Assembly: GCA_020633205.1 (NCBI GenBank)
Contig: JACKEB010000013.1
Coordinates: 248,001-312,000, forward strand
DNA from: Polyangiaceae bacterium
Lineage (GTDB): Bacteria; Myxococcota_A; Polyangia; Polyangiales; Polyangiaceae
DNA: 64,000 nucleotides
Direction: 5' to 3'
Shown: positions 10,110-18,317 of the stretch, one piece after another
Position numbering within the stretch: position 1 is the first letter of the stretch
How the letters are laid out: each line of letters begins with the position of its first letter
Notes under the pieces: model-generated
What the model was told of the DNA's origin: nothing
Seen by the model: only the letters and a program-made list of their open reading frames with translations
Database searches by the model: none
Program-made: the position numbers and the translations under genes

Positions 10110-10123
10110 GTTTAGGCCTAAAC
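10110..10123. promoter_or_regulatory. Putative MarR operator copy 2 (perfect palindrome)
   Basis: GTTTAGGCCTAAAC is a perfect 14-bp palindrome, 94 nt upstream of the SDR start and AT-rich against a GC-rich background. The size and symmetry are typical of MarR-family sites. Confidence 0.6.
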
Positions 10124-10165
10124 CACCCCACAAGCTGGGTGCTGACGCCGCAACGTCCCGTTTTC

Positions 10166-10186
10166 AGCGCAATCGTTGCGCTTTTT
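10166..10186 (+). terminator. Terminator-like hairpin with T5 tail
   Basis: AGCGCAA-TCG-TTGCGCT is a perfect 7-bp stem followed by five T on the plus strand. No plus-strand gene ends near it. It may stop stray plus transcription or fold in the untranslated region between the M49-like gene and the SDR operon. Confidence 0.35.
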
Positions 10187-10282
10187 GCATTGGTCAGGCA
10201 CCCGGAGCGGTTGGGCGCGGAACGATTCCGCGTTTCCCCAGCGGCGCTACCGTCGACTTCAAGGTGCTGGGTGCGAAGCACG

Positions 10283-10305
10283 GCGGCCGCTTGGAGTGCG
10301 GCCGC
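10283..10305 (-). other. Perfect GC hairpin downstream of M49-like gene
   Basis: GCGGCCGC, 7 nt, GCGGCCGC forms an 8-bp stem 20 nt after the stop of the minus-strand M49-like gene. It lacks a T-run, so it may stabilise the 3' end or assist termination rather than act as an intrinsic terminator. The remaining 10017-10324 interval holds only the palindromes and hairpins listed. Confidence 0.35.
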
Positions 10306-10324
10306 GCGCGCAGAACCTCCAGCG

Positions 10325-12409
10325 CTACAGGTCGACTGAGTAGACGAAGGTCGCCTTGGGAGCCCGCAACCAGCGCTCGCGGATCAACTCGAGCAGCGCC
10401 TTCACCTGGCCGTCCTTGTCCACGTAGGCTGCTTTCAGCTTGTTGGCGCCGTTGACGTCGCCCTTGGCTTTGATCCGCGCGACCTCTTTGAGTAGCGCCT
10501 CGGCGGCCTTGGGGAACTTCTCCAAGTCGAGCTGGATGCAGCCGGTGTCCGTTCCGTTCGCGGCCTTTTGGTCGGGCAGCCAGGCTCCGCCGCCCTTTTC
10601 CAGGAGCCAACCGAGTTGAATGGCGGCGAGCTGGCTGTAGGGCTTTGGCTTGGTGCTATCGCCTTCGTACATACCGCGGGAGATGTGGCCGAATGCCCAC
10701 GCGAGGTCGCGCACGTGAGCTTGGCGTGCGAGCTCCGGGGTGATGAGCTTCTTTTCCGCCAACCAGTCGGTGAAGTAGAGGGCGGCGCTCTGCGCCTTGA
10801 GTTCCTCGAGCGTGCTCGCCATGCCTCCGTTGAAGATCTGGCGGTCGGTCTTGCCACGCACCTTGTACTCGTGGGCTGGACCGAGGTTGTGCGCCGCCTC
10901 GTGGAGCACGGTGCTCATCAGCATCGGCTCCTGCTCGTCGCTGTATTCCTTCATCGTTTCCGCGCAGAACATGCTCGAGGCGGACTCACGAGCCTGAGCC
11001 ATGCTGTCGGGATCCTGATACAGGTTGGTCATGGCGACCGTGCGACCGCGACCTTCGTTCGCAACCGGGCCCCAGTTCGGCAGGCTCTGTCCGATGGTCG
11101 CGCCGGAAGCGCTGCGGCTGTCCCCAGCGTTCAGCACGATGTCGATGAAGTCGGGTAGGTGAAAGTCTACGTCGCGCGCCTTGTACGGGGCGCCGGCGAG
11201 CTTTGCGAGCGCCGCTTCCATGTCTGCCTTCACGGGCCCGAGCTTCTCCTGCCAGCGCAGAGAGCCTTGGTTGATCTTGGCGAAGCTCACGTGGAAGCCG
11301 GCCTTGAAGCTGCACGGCTCGAAGTAGACCTCGTCGGGCGCGATACGCAGGTACCACTTCGAGTTCTTCACGTTCATCTTGGCCCACGCTTCGTCAGCGG
11401 GTTCCCAGTTGTTGTCCGTGAAGGCCTTCGCCGCGGCCGTCAGGTAGTCCTGAAAGGGCTTCTCGTCGTCGCCGAGCAGGCCGGCAGCGGCGCTCAGCTT
11501 CTTGCTGATCTCCTGCATTTCCTGGGCGTAGGCTTCGGTGTACGGGACGGCTTTGAGATCGTCCCCGCTGCCTTGCACGACCGCGAACTGGTAGATCAGC
11601 TTTTCGCCGTCTTTGCGCGCCTTGAGCTTGTCGCAGAACTTGGCGTCTTTCTGCAGGGAAGCGGGATACAACCCACTGACCTTGGGCGGCAGACTGGGCA
11701 CCGCGTTGCAGGCGGCGTCGTTCTCGGTCTTCGGGGCTACGCACCACGGCCCTTGATTGCGGAAGAAGGCCATATGGCTCGCGCTGTCCGCGGGGGGAAT
11801 CAACTTGTCGAGGCCGTAGGAACCGAGCTGCCTCGCGTGGATCTGCTCGATGAGCTTGGCGGCATCCAGGATGTTGCTCACCAGCGCTTGCTCGGCGGTC
11901 CCTGCTTTGCGCAAGTCCGTCTCGATCAGCGTTGGCTTGCCCTGAGACAGCTCTTCGATGATGAGCTCGCGCCGGTGGCGTTCCTTCTCGTCTAGCTCCG
12001 AGAACGCCGGCCCGCGTTGCTCGAGGCGCACGAGCTTGCCGTACTCGTCGTTGAAGCGCTCGGTGAACGCGAGTTTGTCTTCTGCGTCTAGCTCGAGCCA
12101 GGTGTCGCGATTGCCTTCTCCGTAGCCCCAGAGGATCGCCACCTCATCGGGGTCGACTGCCTTGTTGCCGTTCGCGTCGGCACGCCAGAACAGCGGCAGG
12201 TAGCTCTGTGCTGCGAGTGAGTTGAAGCGCTGGCGGGTCAACGCGTCGAGCTTGGGCGCCGGAGGTGGCGCCTCGGTCGGCGTTGGTGCGGGTGACGGCG
12301 CGACCTGTGTCGTATCTGGTTTTGCGGGTGAGCAGCCGGCGCTCAGGCTGAGCCCGGCGCACGTCAGCAGGGGAAAGAAAAGCGTGCGAGTGCGGTGAAG
12401 GGCGTGCAT
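10325..12409 (-). CDS. M49-like zinc metallopeptidase lipoprotein
   Basis: 694 residues. The signal peptide ends at lipobox LSAGC (residues about 22-26), followed by a Pro/Thr linker. RADANGNKAVDPDEVAILW (about 76-95) resembles an EF-hand calcium loop. The catalytic core is VLHEAAHNLGPAHEY (HExxH) with STLEELKAQSAALY about 30 residues later. HExxH plus an EE-x-KA-type helix is the layout of dipeptidyl peptidase III (M49) and its bacterial relatives, where the glutamate of the second motif is the third zinc ligand. Classic M49 has HExxxH; here spacing is HEAAH as in the shorter relatives. Predicted lipid-anchored, extracytoplasmic peptidase; substrate unknown. Confidence 0.75.
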   Translation of the reverse strand: MHALHRTRTLFFPLLTCAGLSLSAGCSPAKPDTTQVAPSPAPTPTEAPPPAPKLDALTRQRFNSLAAQSYLPLFWRADANGNKAVDPDEVAILWGYGEGNRDTWLELDAEDKLAFTERFNDEYGKLVRLEQRGPAFSELDEKERHRRELIIEELSQGKPTLIETDLRKAGTAEQALVSNILDAAKLIEQIHARQLGSYGLDKLIPPADSASHMAFFRNQGPWCVAPKTENDAACNAVPSLPPKVSGLYPASLQKDAKFCDKLKARKDGEKLIYQFAVVQGSGDDLKAVPYTEAYAQEMQEISKKLSAAAGLLGDDEKPFQDYLTAAAKAFTDNNWEPADEAWAKMNVKNSKWYLRIAPDEVYFEPCSFKAGFHVSFAKINQGSLRWQEKLGPVKADMEAALAKLAGAPYKARDVDFHLPDFIDIVLNAGDSRSASGATIGQSLPNWGPVANEGRGRTVAMTNLYQDPDSMAQARESASSMFCAETMKEYSDEQEPMLMSTVLHEAAHNLGPAHEYKVRGKTDRQIFNGGMASTLEELKAQSAALYFTDWLAEKKLITPELARQAHVRDLAWAFGHISRGMYEGDSTKPKPYSQLAAIQLGWLLEKGGGAWLPDQKAANGTDTGCIQLDLEKFPKAAEALLKEVARIKAKGDVNGANKLKAAYVDKDGQVKALLELIRERWLRAPKATFVYSVDL

Positions 12410-12810
12410 CGCAGGGGGCTTATCGCTGTCCTCCGCCCAGCGTCAACCAGGTGCTGCACCGCTGGTTTGCTCGCCTGCGCAGTGTTCACGGGAAAGTTCC
12501 CGAAGATCTGAAAAAAAGCACGCAACCCCCCAAGCCAGATTGCCTCTCAGGGTCAGACTGGGCGCGTGAGGCGACGCAGAAAGTGTTGCGCGTCGAGGGC
12601 GGAAGCGTTTCATCCGCCGCGTTTGCGACTCACACGAAGCTTTTGAAGGCGCGGTGGTGTTTGGGGTGCGCTAGTCCCTACACGCGGGCTACCTGGCCAC
12701 CGCCGCGCCTTCGCTCTATCTATTGTTTCCTTGGGGATTCAGTTTGGGAGCGGCCTGCGCCTTGTCGGCAAGTGGGTTTGGGGGTGAGGCGCAGCAGGTG
12801 CAAGCGTGGG
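12410..12810. other. Intergenic region without a credible gene
   Basis: 400 bp between the M49-like gene start and the creatininase stop. Open frames here are antisense extensions of the creatininase gene and have no family pattern. A small hairpin (CGGGAA/TTCCCG, about 12490) and one copy of the dispersed G-rich motif (12772-12790) are the only structures seen. Confidence 0.5.
12772..12790 (+). repeat. Dispersed G-rich intergenic motif, copy
   Basis: GTGGGTTTGGGGGTGAGGC, close to copies at 42002-42024 and (inverted) 40605-40624. It lies 21 nt past the creatininase stop codon. Confidence 0.5.
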
Positions 12811-13581
12811 CTAGCCCAGGGCGCCCTGCAGCCGCGCTACCACCGCTTCACACAAGATCTCCGCCAAGGTGTCGATGGTCTGTTCACCCTCTGCAGCGCT
12901 CGCCTCTGCGGGGCGCCCGAAATACGCCAGAGGACCGCCAGCTTCCTGGAAGCTCTGCTTGCCTTCGCGGATCGCGACAGACAGGCTCGAAGGATTCGCC
13001 GGCAACCCCAGACGGAGCTCTTCTCGTACCAGCTCGGGTGCCCGCGCCATCACGATAGAACCCTCGTACTGCCCGGCGTGGCAGGCTCCGCTCTTGAACT
13101 CGTCGCTCAGGCGTAGCGCCCACGGCTTGCGTGTGATGTCCGGAAAGATGATGTCGAGCTTGCCGCCAAGCTGCTCCCGTGCGGCGTACAGCGTGCCGAT
13201 ATGGGTTGGGTCGAGGTGCGCGTTCGCGAGCGCGAGGTAGCGTACGCCGTGGCGCGCAAGGCTGGTCCCCAGGTCGACTAGGAGCGCGGTAGCCGTTTCC
13301 GCGCGAATCGAGATCGTACCCGAGAAGTCCCCCGCAAAGTCCGCCACGCTGTAGGCGAAGCTCGGGGCGACTAGCGCGTCGACGTCGTGAGCAGCCAGAC
13401 GCGTGATGGCGCGCTCTGCCATGGCTTCCGAAATGATGACGTCGGTCCCCAGGGGGAGGTGCGGACCATGAGCCTCCGTCGCGCCCACTGGAAGGACCAC
13501 CACCAGACGCTGCTTGGGACGTCGTTCTAGCTCCTGGTACGTGAGATCGGCGAGGCGAACGTGCTTGGGGAGGGGCGTCAT
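12811..13581 (-). CDS. Creatininase-family amidohydrolase
   Basis: 256 residues from the ATG at 13581; an in-frame TTG at 13617 would add 12 unlikely residues. The family hydrolyses amide bonds (creatinine, FAPy-type or peptide substrates) with two metals. PVGATEAHGPHLPLGTDVII (residues about 30-50) supplies Glu, His and Asp ligands, and CHAGQYEGSIVM (about 163) is the HAGxxE motif. The usual NGHGGN motif is altered to ANAHLDPTHIGT, keeping the His but losing the glycines, so substrate specificity probably differs. Monocistronic, divergent from the PLD gene. Confidence 0.78.
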   Translation of the reverse strand: MTPLPKHVRLADLTYQELERRPKQRLVVVLPVGATEAHGPHLPLGTDVIISEAMAERAITRLAAHDVDALVAPSFAYSVADFAGDFSGTISIRAETATALLVDLGTSLARHGVRYLALANAHLDPTHIGTLYAAREQLGGKLDIIFPDITRKPWALRLSDEFKSGACHAGQYEGSIVMARAPELVREELRLGLPANPSSLSVAIREGKQSFQEAGGPLAYFGRPAEASAAEGEQTIDTLAEILCEAVVARLQGALG

Positions 13582-13732
13582 GGCGCCATCCTCGCTTCGC
13601 CCGCTGGCACCTGACAACCGCCATCGTCAGCCAAGCGGGCCGAGCGACGCTCGCTAGCTGTAGCTGCGGCTAACAGAGAGTCGGGTTCGGCGCTTCCCGG
13701 GCTTTGGCACATCCCGTGATAGGTTCCCGGCG

Positions 13733-15112
13733 ATGGGAACCATCGGCCTGCTGTTGAGTCACGAGCTGATCTCGCTCCTCGTGCTCGTGCTGTCGGTGGT
13801 GCTCATCGGGAGCGTGCTCCATCAGCGCAGGCCCACCGGAAGCGCGTTCGCCTGGGTGCTGGGCATTGTTCTCCTGCCCTACTTTGCGATCCCGCTGTTC
13901 TTGATGTTTGGTGGTCGCAAGTTTCGTCAACGGCTCACCAGCAAACGGCTCTTGCATCACCGCTCGTACAGCACGTTGCCTCGAGGATTCGACCCGGCGC
14001 CGCCGGAAGCGACGACCCTCACGTGGCTCCAAAGTGGCGAGTCGGCGTATGCGGAGTTCCTTCGGCGGATCCAGGACGCTAAGCAGAGCATCCGCATCCT
14101 GACGTTCGTGCTCGGTGACGACGCCACCGGTCGAGCGTTGGTTCACGCCCTCACCGAGCGGGTTCGCGCTGGGGTCGACGTGAGGCTACTAGTCGATGAC
14201 CTGCTCTTCTTCCGAGTTCCAAAGCGCGAGCTCAGGGCATTCGAAGCGGCGGGTGGCCATGTGGCGCGTTTCATGCCCCTCTGGCACTGGCCATTTCGCG
14301 GCCAAGCCAATCTGCGCAATCACCGAAAGATTGCGCTCTTCGACGGCGAGATCGCCATCGTCGGCGGGATGAACCTGGCGGATGAATACATGGGCGCGGA
14401 GCCTAGCGCCGCGCGGTGGCGTGACCTGAGCGTCGCCGTTACCGGGCCATGTGTGGGCCAGCTCGACAAAATTTTCCGTGCGGATTGGGAGTTCGCGGCG
14501 CGTGAAGAGTTGGAGGAGGCCCCGCCAGAGACAGATTCGGGCACCGTCGCGCGTAGCGTGGACGTCGTCCCGAGCGGGCCTGATCTGCGTGGAGACCCGA
14601 TCTACGATGCCTTTCTTGAGCTGTTCTTTCGTGCCGAAGAACGCATCTGGATAGCGACTCCATATTTTTCACCGGATGACAGCTTGCTCAAGGCCCTTGA
14701 AATCGCAGTGCGGCGTGGTGTGGACGTGCGCGTCGTGGTGCCCCAGCGCTCGAACCATCCTCTGGCGGATCGCATCGCAGGTCCCTACCTGCGCCAACTC
14801 GAGCAGTCGGGCGTATCCATTTGGCGCTTCGGCGCCTCTGACGTTCCAAAGGGTGCGCTGCCAAGAATGCTCCACGCGAAGGCGGTCCTGATCGATTCCG
14901 AGCTTGCCATCGTCGGCTCGGCGAACCTCGATATGCGGAGCCTGCTGTGGAACTACGAAGTTTCCTTGTTTGCCCGTCGCGCACACGATGCGCAGGTGCT
15001 CTCAGCCTGGTTTCACGAAACTTTTGCAGCCTGCGCACAGGGCGCCCCTAAACCCGCGTGGCTCGTGCGCCGGTTCGAAGACGGGGTCCGGTTGCTAGCG
15101 CCATTGGCGTAG
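13733..15112 (+). CDS. cls: Cardiolipin synthase / phospholipase D-type transferase
   Basis: 459 residues. Two N-terminal membrane helices (ISLLVLVLSVVLIGSVL and FAWVLGIVLLPYFAIPLFLM) precede two HKD active-site motifs: NHRKIALFDGEIAIVGGMN (about residue 200) and HAKAVLIDSELAIVGSANLD (about 382). This is the bacterial Cls layout, which condenses two phosphatidylglycerols (or PG with PE) to cardiolipin at the inner membrane. Length fits ClsA/ClsB-type enzymes. The adaptor gene of the exporter begins 19 nt downstream, so co-transcription is likely. The gene symbol rests on family resemblance only. Confidence 0.85.
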   Translation: MGTIGLLLSHELISLLVLVLSVVLIGSVLHQRRPTGSAFAWVLGIVLLPYFAIPLFLMFGGRKFRQRLTSKRLLHHRSYSTLPRGFDPAPPEATTLTWLQSGESAYAEFLRRIQDAKQSIRILTFVLGDDATGRALVHALTERVRAGVDVRLLVDDLLFFRVPKRELRAFEAAGGHVARFMPLWHWPFRGQANLRNHRKIALFDGEIAIVGGMNLADEYMGAEPSAARWRDLSVAVTGPCVGQLDKIFRADWEFAAREELEEAPPETDSGTVARSVDVVPSGPDLRGDPIYDAFLELFFRAEERIWIATPYFSPDDSLLKALEIAVRRGVDVRVVVPQRSNHPLADRIAGPYLRQLEQSGVSIWRFGASDVPKGALPRMLHAKAVLIDSELAIVGSANLDMRSLLWNYEVSLFARRAHDAQVLSAWFHETFAACAQGAPKPAWLVRRFEDGVRLLAPLA

Positions 15113-15131
15113 TGTTCTTAACTCGGAGCTT

Positions 15132-16358
15132 GTGTTTCGGCGTCTCGGACGGGAGAAGAGGCGGGTGACTCGGCGACTCGCGCTTGGACTATTCCTGCTT
15201 GTCGTAGCCGGGGCGGCGTTCTGGCTTCTCTGGCCGAAGAAGCCACCCGCCCTTAGCGTCGCAGAGCGCAGGGAAATCGTTCAGACGATCGTTTCGAGCG
15301 GCCAGGTGATGCCGCCGTCCGAGATCCACATCGACGCGCTGGTTACCGCGCCCATTATCAGCGTAGAGGCGCGAGAGGGCGATCACGTTAAGGCGGGTCA
15401 GCTGCTCGTAGTGTTGGACGATGCCGATCTACGGGCGCAACTGAAGCAGGCCGAGGCACTGCTTGCTCAGGCCCGAGTTGGTCATGCTTCTGTGCGTCAG
15501 GTTAGTTTCCCCGAGGCAACTGAATCTGCCATTCAGGCAGAGGCGAACCTGCGAAACGCGCGCACGGAAGAGCGCCGCAAGAAGGCGCTACTAGATGCCG
15601 GCGTGATCACGAAGGAGGCCTATGAAGAGGCCAGTCGTGCGCTAACCGTCTTCGAAAGCCAAGCGAAGGCCGCCACGCTGCAGGTCAAGGCCGTCAAACC
15701 TGGAGGAAACCAGCGCTTGAGCGCCCAAGCTCAGGTCGCGTTGGCGCAGGCTCAGGTTGCGGTCGCGAAGGCGAACCTGCGACGCGCAGAAGTGCGTTCG
15801 CCGACTGACGCGATCATCGTGGAACGGCTGGTGGAGTCCGGGGAGTCGGTGCGCCCCGGGTCGCGGCTCGTCGTGCTTTCTTCTGAAGGGCGCACACGCG
15901 TGAGCATCGAACCGGATGAGCGCAACCTCGCGACGCTGGAGCTTGGGCAGTCTGCGTTGCTGAGCGCCGAGGCCTTTCCTGACAAGCACTTCCTCGGGGT
16001 AGTCGCCTACATCGCGCCAGCCGTCAACGCACAACGCGGCACGGTGGAGGTTCGCTTGGATGTGCCCGATCCCCCGGAGTACCTGCGCCCGAACATGACG
16101 GTGTCCGTTGAGGTCACCGTCGCACACAAGCGCGACGCCCTTGTGGTTCCGCTTTCGGTGGTGCAAGGGCTCGAGGCCGGACAGCCTTGGGTCACGATCT
16201 GGACGGGCAACCGAGGGAGCCGGCAGGACGTCAGCCTAGGCTTGCGAGGTGACACCCATGTCGAAGTGCTCACGGGTATATCCGTGGGGCAAGAGATCTT
16301 GGTGCCCGACGCGCGCTCGGCCCCCCGCGGGCCTGAAATGCCTGGAGCAGCCCGGTGA
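15132..16358 (+). CDS. Periplasmic adaptor (HlyD/MacA-type membrane fusion protein)
   Basis: 408 residues, GTG start at 15132. One N-terminal membrane helix (LALGLFLLVVAGAAFWLLW) anchors it. Biotinyl-lipoyl halves (SVEAREGDHVKAGQLLVVLDD and VRSPTDAIIVERLVESGESV) flank a coiled-coil hairpin (about residues 95-215). A beta-barrel (LGQSALLSAEAFPDKHFLG) and membrane-proximal domain follow. It links an inner-membrane ABC permease to an outer-membrane channel. It overlaps the permease gene by 4 nt (GTGA), so the three-gene exporter is one unit. No outer-membrane factor is encoded here. Confidence 0.87.
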   Translation: MFRRLGREKRRVTRRLALGLFLLVVAGAAFWLLWPKKPPALSVAERREIVQTIVSSGQVMPPSEIHIDALVTAPIISVEAREGDHVKAGQLLVVLDDADLRAQLKQAEALLAQARVGHASVRQVSFPEATESAIQAEANLRNARTEERRKKALLDAGVITKEAYEEASRALTVFESQAKAATLQVKAVKPGGNQRLSAQAQVALAQAQVAVAKANLRRAEVRSPTDAIIVERLVESGESVRPGSRLVVLSSEGRTRVSIEPDERNLATLELGQSALLSAEAFPDKHFLGVVAYIAPAVNAQRGTVEVRLDVPDPPEYLRPNMTVSVEVTVAHKRDALVVPLSVVQGLEAGQPWVTIWTGNRGSRQDVSLGLRGDTHVEVLTGISVGQEILVPDARSAPRGPEMPGAAR

Positions 16359-17575
16359 AGCTTGCGTGGTTCCTCGCGCTGCGCTTCATGTGGGATCAGC
16401 GACTGCAGAGCCTGCTGATCGTGAGTGGAGTGGGGATAGGCGTTGCGGTGATGGTGTTTATCACCGCGCTGATCACGGGGCTGCAAACTAGTCTCATCGA
16501 CCGCACTTTGGGCACTCAGCCCCACGTGATTGTGTCTCCCCTCGAAAGAGAAGGCCGGCCCTTGCGCGAGGCGGCGGATGGGCAACTGCTGTTGCGCCAC
16601 GTGGAGCGCCCGATGCAGCAGGACCGGGCGATCGACGAATGGCAGAAGGCGGAGCGGGTTATCCAGATGCTCCCGGAGGTCGAAGCCAGCGTTCCGCTCA
16701 GCACTGGGCCGGGCACCGCCTTGCGGGGCAACACGGAACAAGGGGTGCTGATCATCGGTGCTGATTCCTCGCGGTTCGACGCCGTGATTCCGATTCGCAA
16801 GAACCTCAAGGCGGGGCGCTATGAGGTGAGCGGCAGTGACGTAGTTCTCGGTGTGGAGCTGGCGAAGAACCTCGGCGTTGGCATCGGAGACCGTGTCCGT
16901 TTCCGCACGGCCTCATCTGAGGGTCAGGTGTACTCGATCCGCGGCATCGTCGACATGGGGGGGCGCGAGATGAATCGCACGTGGGTCTTGATGTCGTTTC
17001 GAGCGGCCCAGACTCTTACCAACCAACCAGGACGTGCGTCCGCGATCTACGTGCGCGTGAAGGATATCTACGGAGCTGACGCGACCGCCCGAACCATCGC
17101 CGGACTCACTGGCCTCACGACACGCAGCTGGATCGAGAACAATACCCAGCTGATGACAGCCCTGAGCTCGCAGAGTGCCTCGACGACGATGATTCGCTTC
17201 TTCGTTTTGGTGAGTGTGGCCATCGGTATTGCGAGCGTGCTCGTCGTGTCGGTGATCCAGCGCTCAAAAGAAGTCGGCATTCTGCGGGCGATGGGCGCCG
17301 CGAGGGGAATCGTGCTCCGGGTCTTCCTAGTGCAAGGCGGAGTGATTGGTGCCGCTGGCTCGCTCGTTGGGTCCGTCCTAGGGTTTGGTCTCACGCAAGC
17401 GTTCGGGGCGCTAGTGACCAACCCTGATGGGAGTGCCTTTTTTCCGTTTGCGGTGACTCCGCAGCTGTTCGCATTGGCCTTCGTCGTGTCGACCGCAGCC
17501 GGCGTGGTTGCTGGAGTCGTGCCGGCTCGGCGAGCTGCGGCTCTCGACCCCGCGGAGGCGATCCGCAATGGCTAG
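16355..17575 (+). CDS. ABC transporter permease (MacB/FtsX type)
   Basis: 406 residues, GTG start overlapping the adaptor stop. The layout is one N-terminal helix (LIVSGVGIGVAVMVFITALI), a periplasmic domain of about 200 residues (LGVELAKNLGVGIGDRVRF is typical of the MacB core), then three helices near the C-terminus. It includes the FtsX hallmark VIQRSKEVGILRAMGAARG and ends VPARRAAALDPAEAIRNG. MacB/LolE-like permeases extract or push substrates from the periplasmic side by mechanotransmission. Substrate unknown. Confidence 0.87.
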   Translation: MKLAWFLALRFMWDQRLQSLLIVSGVGIGVAVMVFITALITGLQTSLIDRTLGTQPHVIVSPLEREGRPLREAADGQLLLRHVERPMQQDRAIDEWQKAERVIQMLPEVEASVPLSTGPGTALRGNTEQGVLIIGADSSRFDAVIPIRKNLKAGRYEVSGSDVVLGVELAKNLGVGIGDRVRFRTASSEGQVYSIRGIVDMGGREMNRTWVLMSFRAAQTLTNQPGRASAIYVRVKDIYGADATARTIAGLTGLTTRSWIENNTQLMTALSSQSASTTMIRFFVLVSVAIGIASVLVVSVIQRSKEVGILRAMGAARGIVLRVFLVQGGVIGAAGSLVGSVLGFGLTQAFGALVTNPDGSAFFPFAVTPQLFALAFVVSTAAGVVAGVVPARRAAALDPAEAIRNG

Positions 17576-18299
17576 TGAGGTAGACACCGCAAAGGAGCTT
17601 GACGTCGTCCTCGAGCTTCAAGGGATCACCAAGGCTTTCGAGAACTCCGGAAGCGTTGTCGAAGTGCTGCATGGCATCGACTTCGTTCTGCGCCGCGGTG
17701 AGCTGTGCGCTGTCACGGGACCGTCGGGTTCGGGAAAGAGCACGCTGCTGAACATCATCGGCTTGCTGGCCCGACCGACAACAGGCGCTCTATGGATGGC
17801 GGGCGAGGAGGCCAGTCGCCTCGACGAAGCTGCGCTGACTCGGCTCAGGAGTCGGCACCTCGGCTTTGTGTTCCAGTTCCATCACCTCATAGGCGCACTA
17901 AACTGTGCGGAAAACGTGGCGATGCCCCTCTTGATTCGTGGTGGCGTGAGCAAGGACGTTGCATTGGCAAAGGCGGTCGAGGCGCTCGACACGGTTGGTC
18001 TTGCCGACCGCGCTTCGTCCCGACCGGCGCAATTGTCCGGAGGCCAGCAACAGCGAGTAGCGGTCGCGCGCGCGCTCGCGGCGGATCCCGCGCTTTTGCT
18101 CGCAGATGAGCCAACGGGCAATCTCGATACAGGCAACTCCGATGCGGTCTTTGACCTGCTGCGTCGGTTGAATCGCGAGCGAGGGACTGGCGTGATTGTG
18201 GTGACCCATGATCCTCGCATCGCCGAGCGTTGCGATAGTCGCGTCGAAATAGTCGATGGTTTGGTCCATCACGACAGTCGTTGGAAACTTGAAGTCTAA
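17568..18299 (+). CDS. ABC transporter ATP-binding protein (MacB/LolD type)
   Basis: 243 residues from the ATG at 17568, overlapping the permease by 8 nt. Walker A GPSGSGKST, Q-loop FVFQFHHLIG, signature LSGGQQQRVAVARALAADP, Walker B LLLADEPTGNLD and H-loop VVTHDP are all intact. The ASGxxxxEVLHGIDFVLRRG-like start is typical of the MacB/LolD/FtsE class. Together with the two genes before it this makes an adaptor-permease-ATPase exporter. The last codons contain the GAAGTCTAAAG sequence that matches the MarR operator motif. Confidence 0.93.
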   Translation: MASEVDTAKELDVVLELQGITKAFENSGSVVEVLHGIDFVLRRGELCAVTGPSGSGKSTLLNIIGLLARPTTGALWMAGEEASRLDEAALTRLRSRHLGFVFQFHHLIGALNCAENVAMPLLIRGGVSKDVALAKAVEALDTVGLADRASSRPAQLSGGQQQRVAVARALAADPALLLADEPTGNLDTGNSDAVFDLLRRLNRERGTGVIVVTHDPRIAERCDSRVEIVDGLVHHDSRWKLEV

Positions 18300-18301
18300 A
18301 G
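18288..18301 (+). promoter_or_regulatory. Putative MarR operator copy 3
   Basis: CTTGAAGTCTAAAG matches the minus-strand reading of copy 1 (GTTTAAGTCTAAAG) at 12 of 14 positions, with AAGTCTAAAG identical. It ends 16 nt before the CoA-ligase start and overlaps the last codons of the ABC ATPase gene. A regulatory link to the SDR-OYE operon is inferred from this match and from function. Confidence 0.5.
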
Positions 18302-18317
18302 GGTACGCTCGGCCGCG

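Noticed and set aside
12451..13116. Plus-strand frame of 221 codons covering the intergenic gap and creatininase 3' end
   Set aside because: No domain pattern, composition irregular, and half of it is antisense to creatininase.
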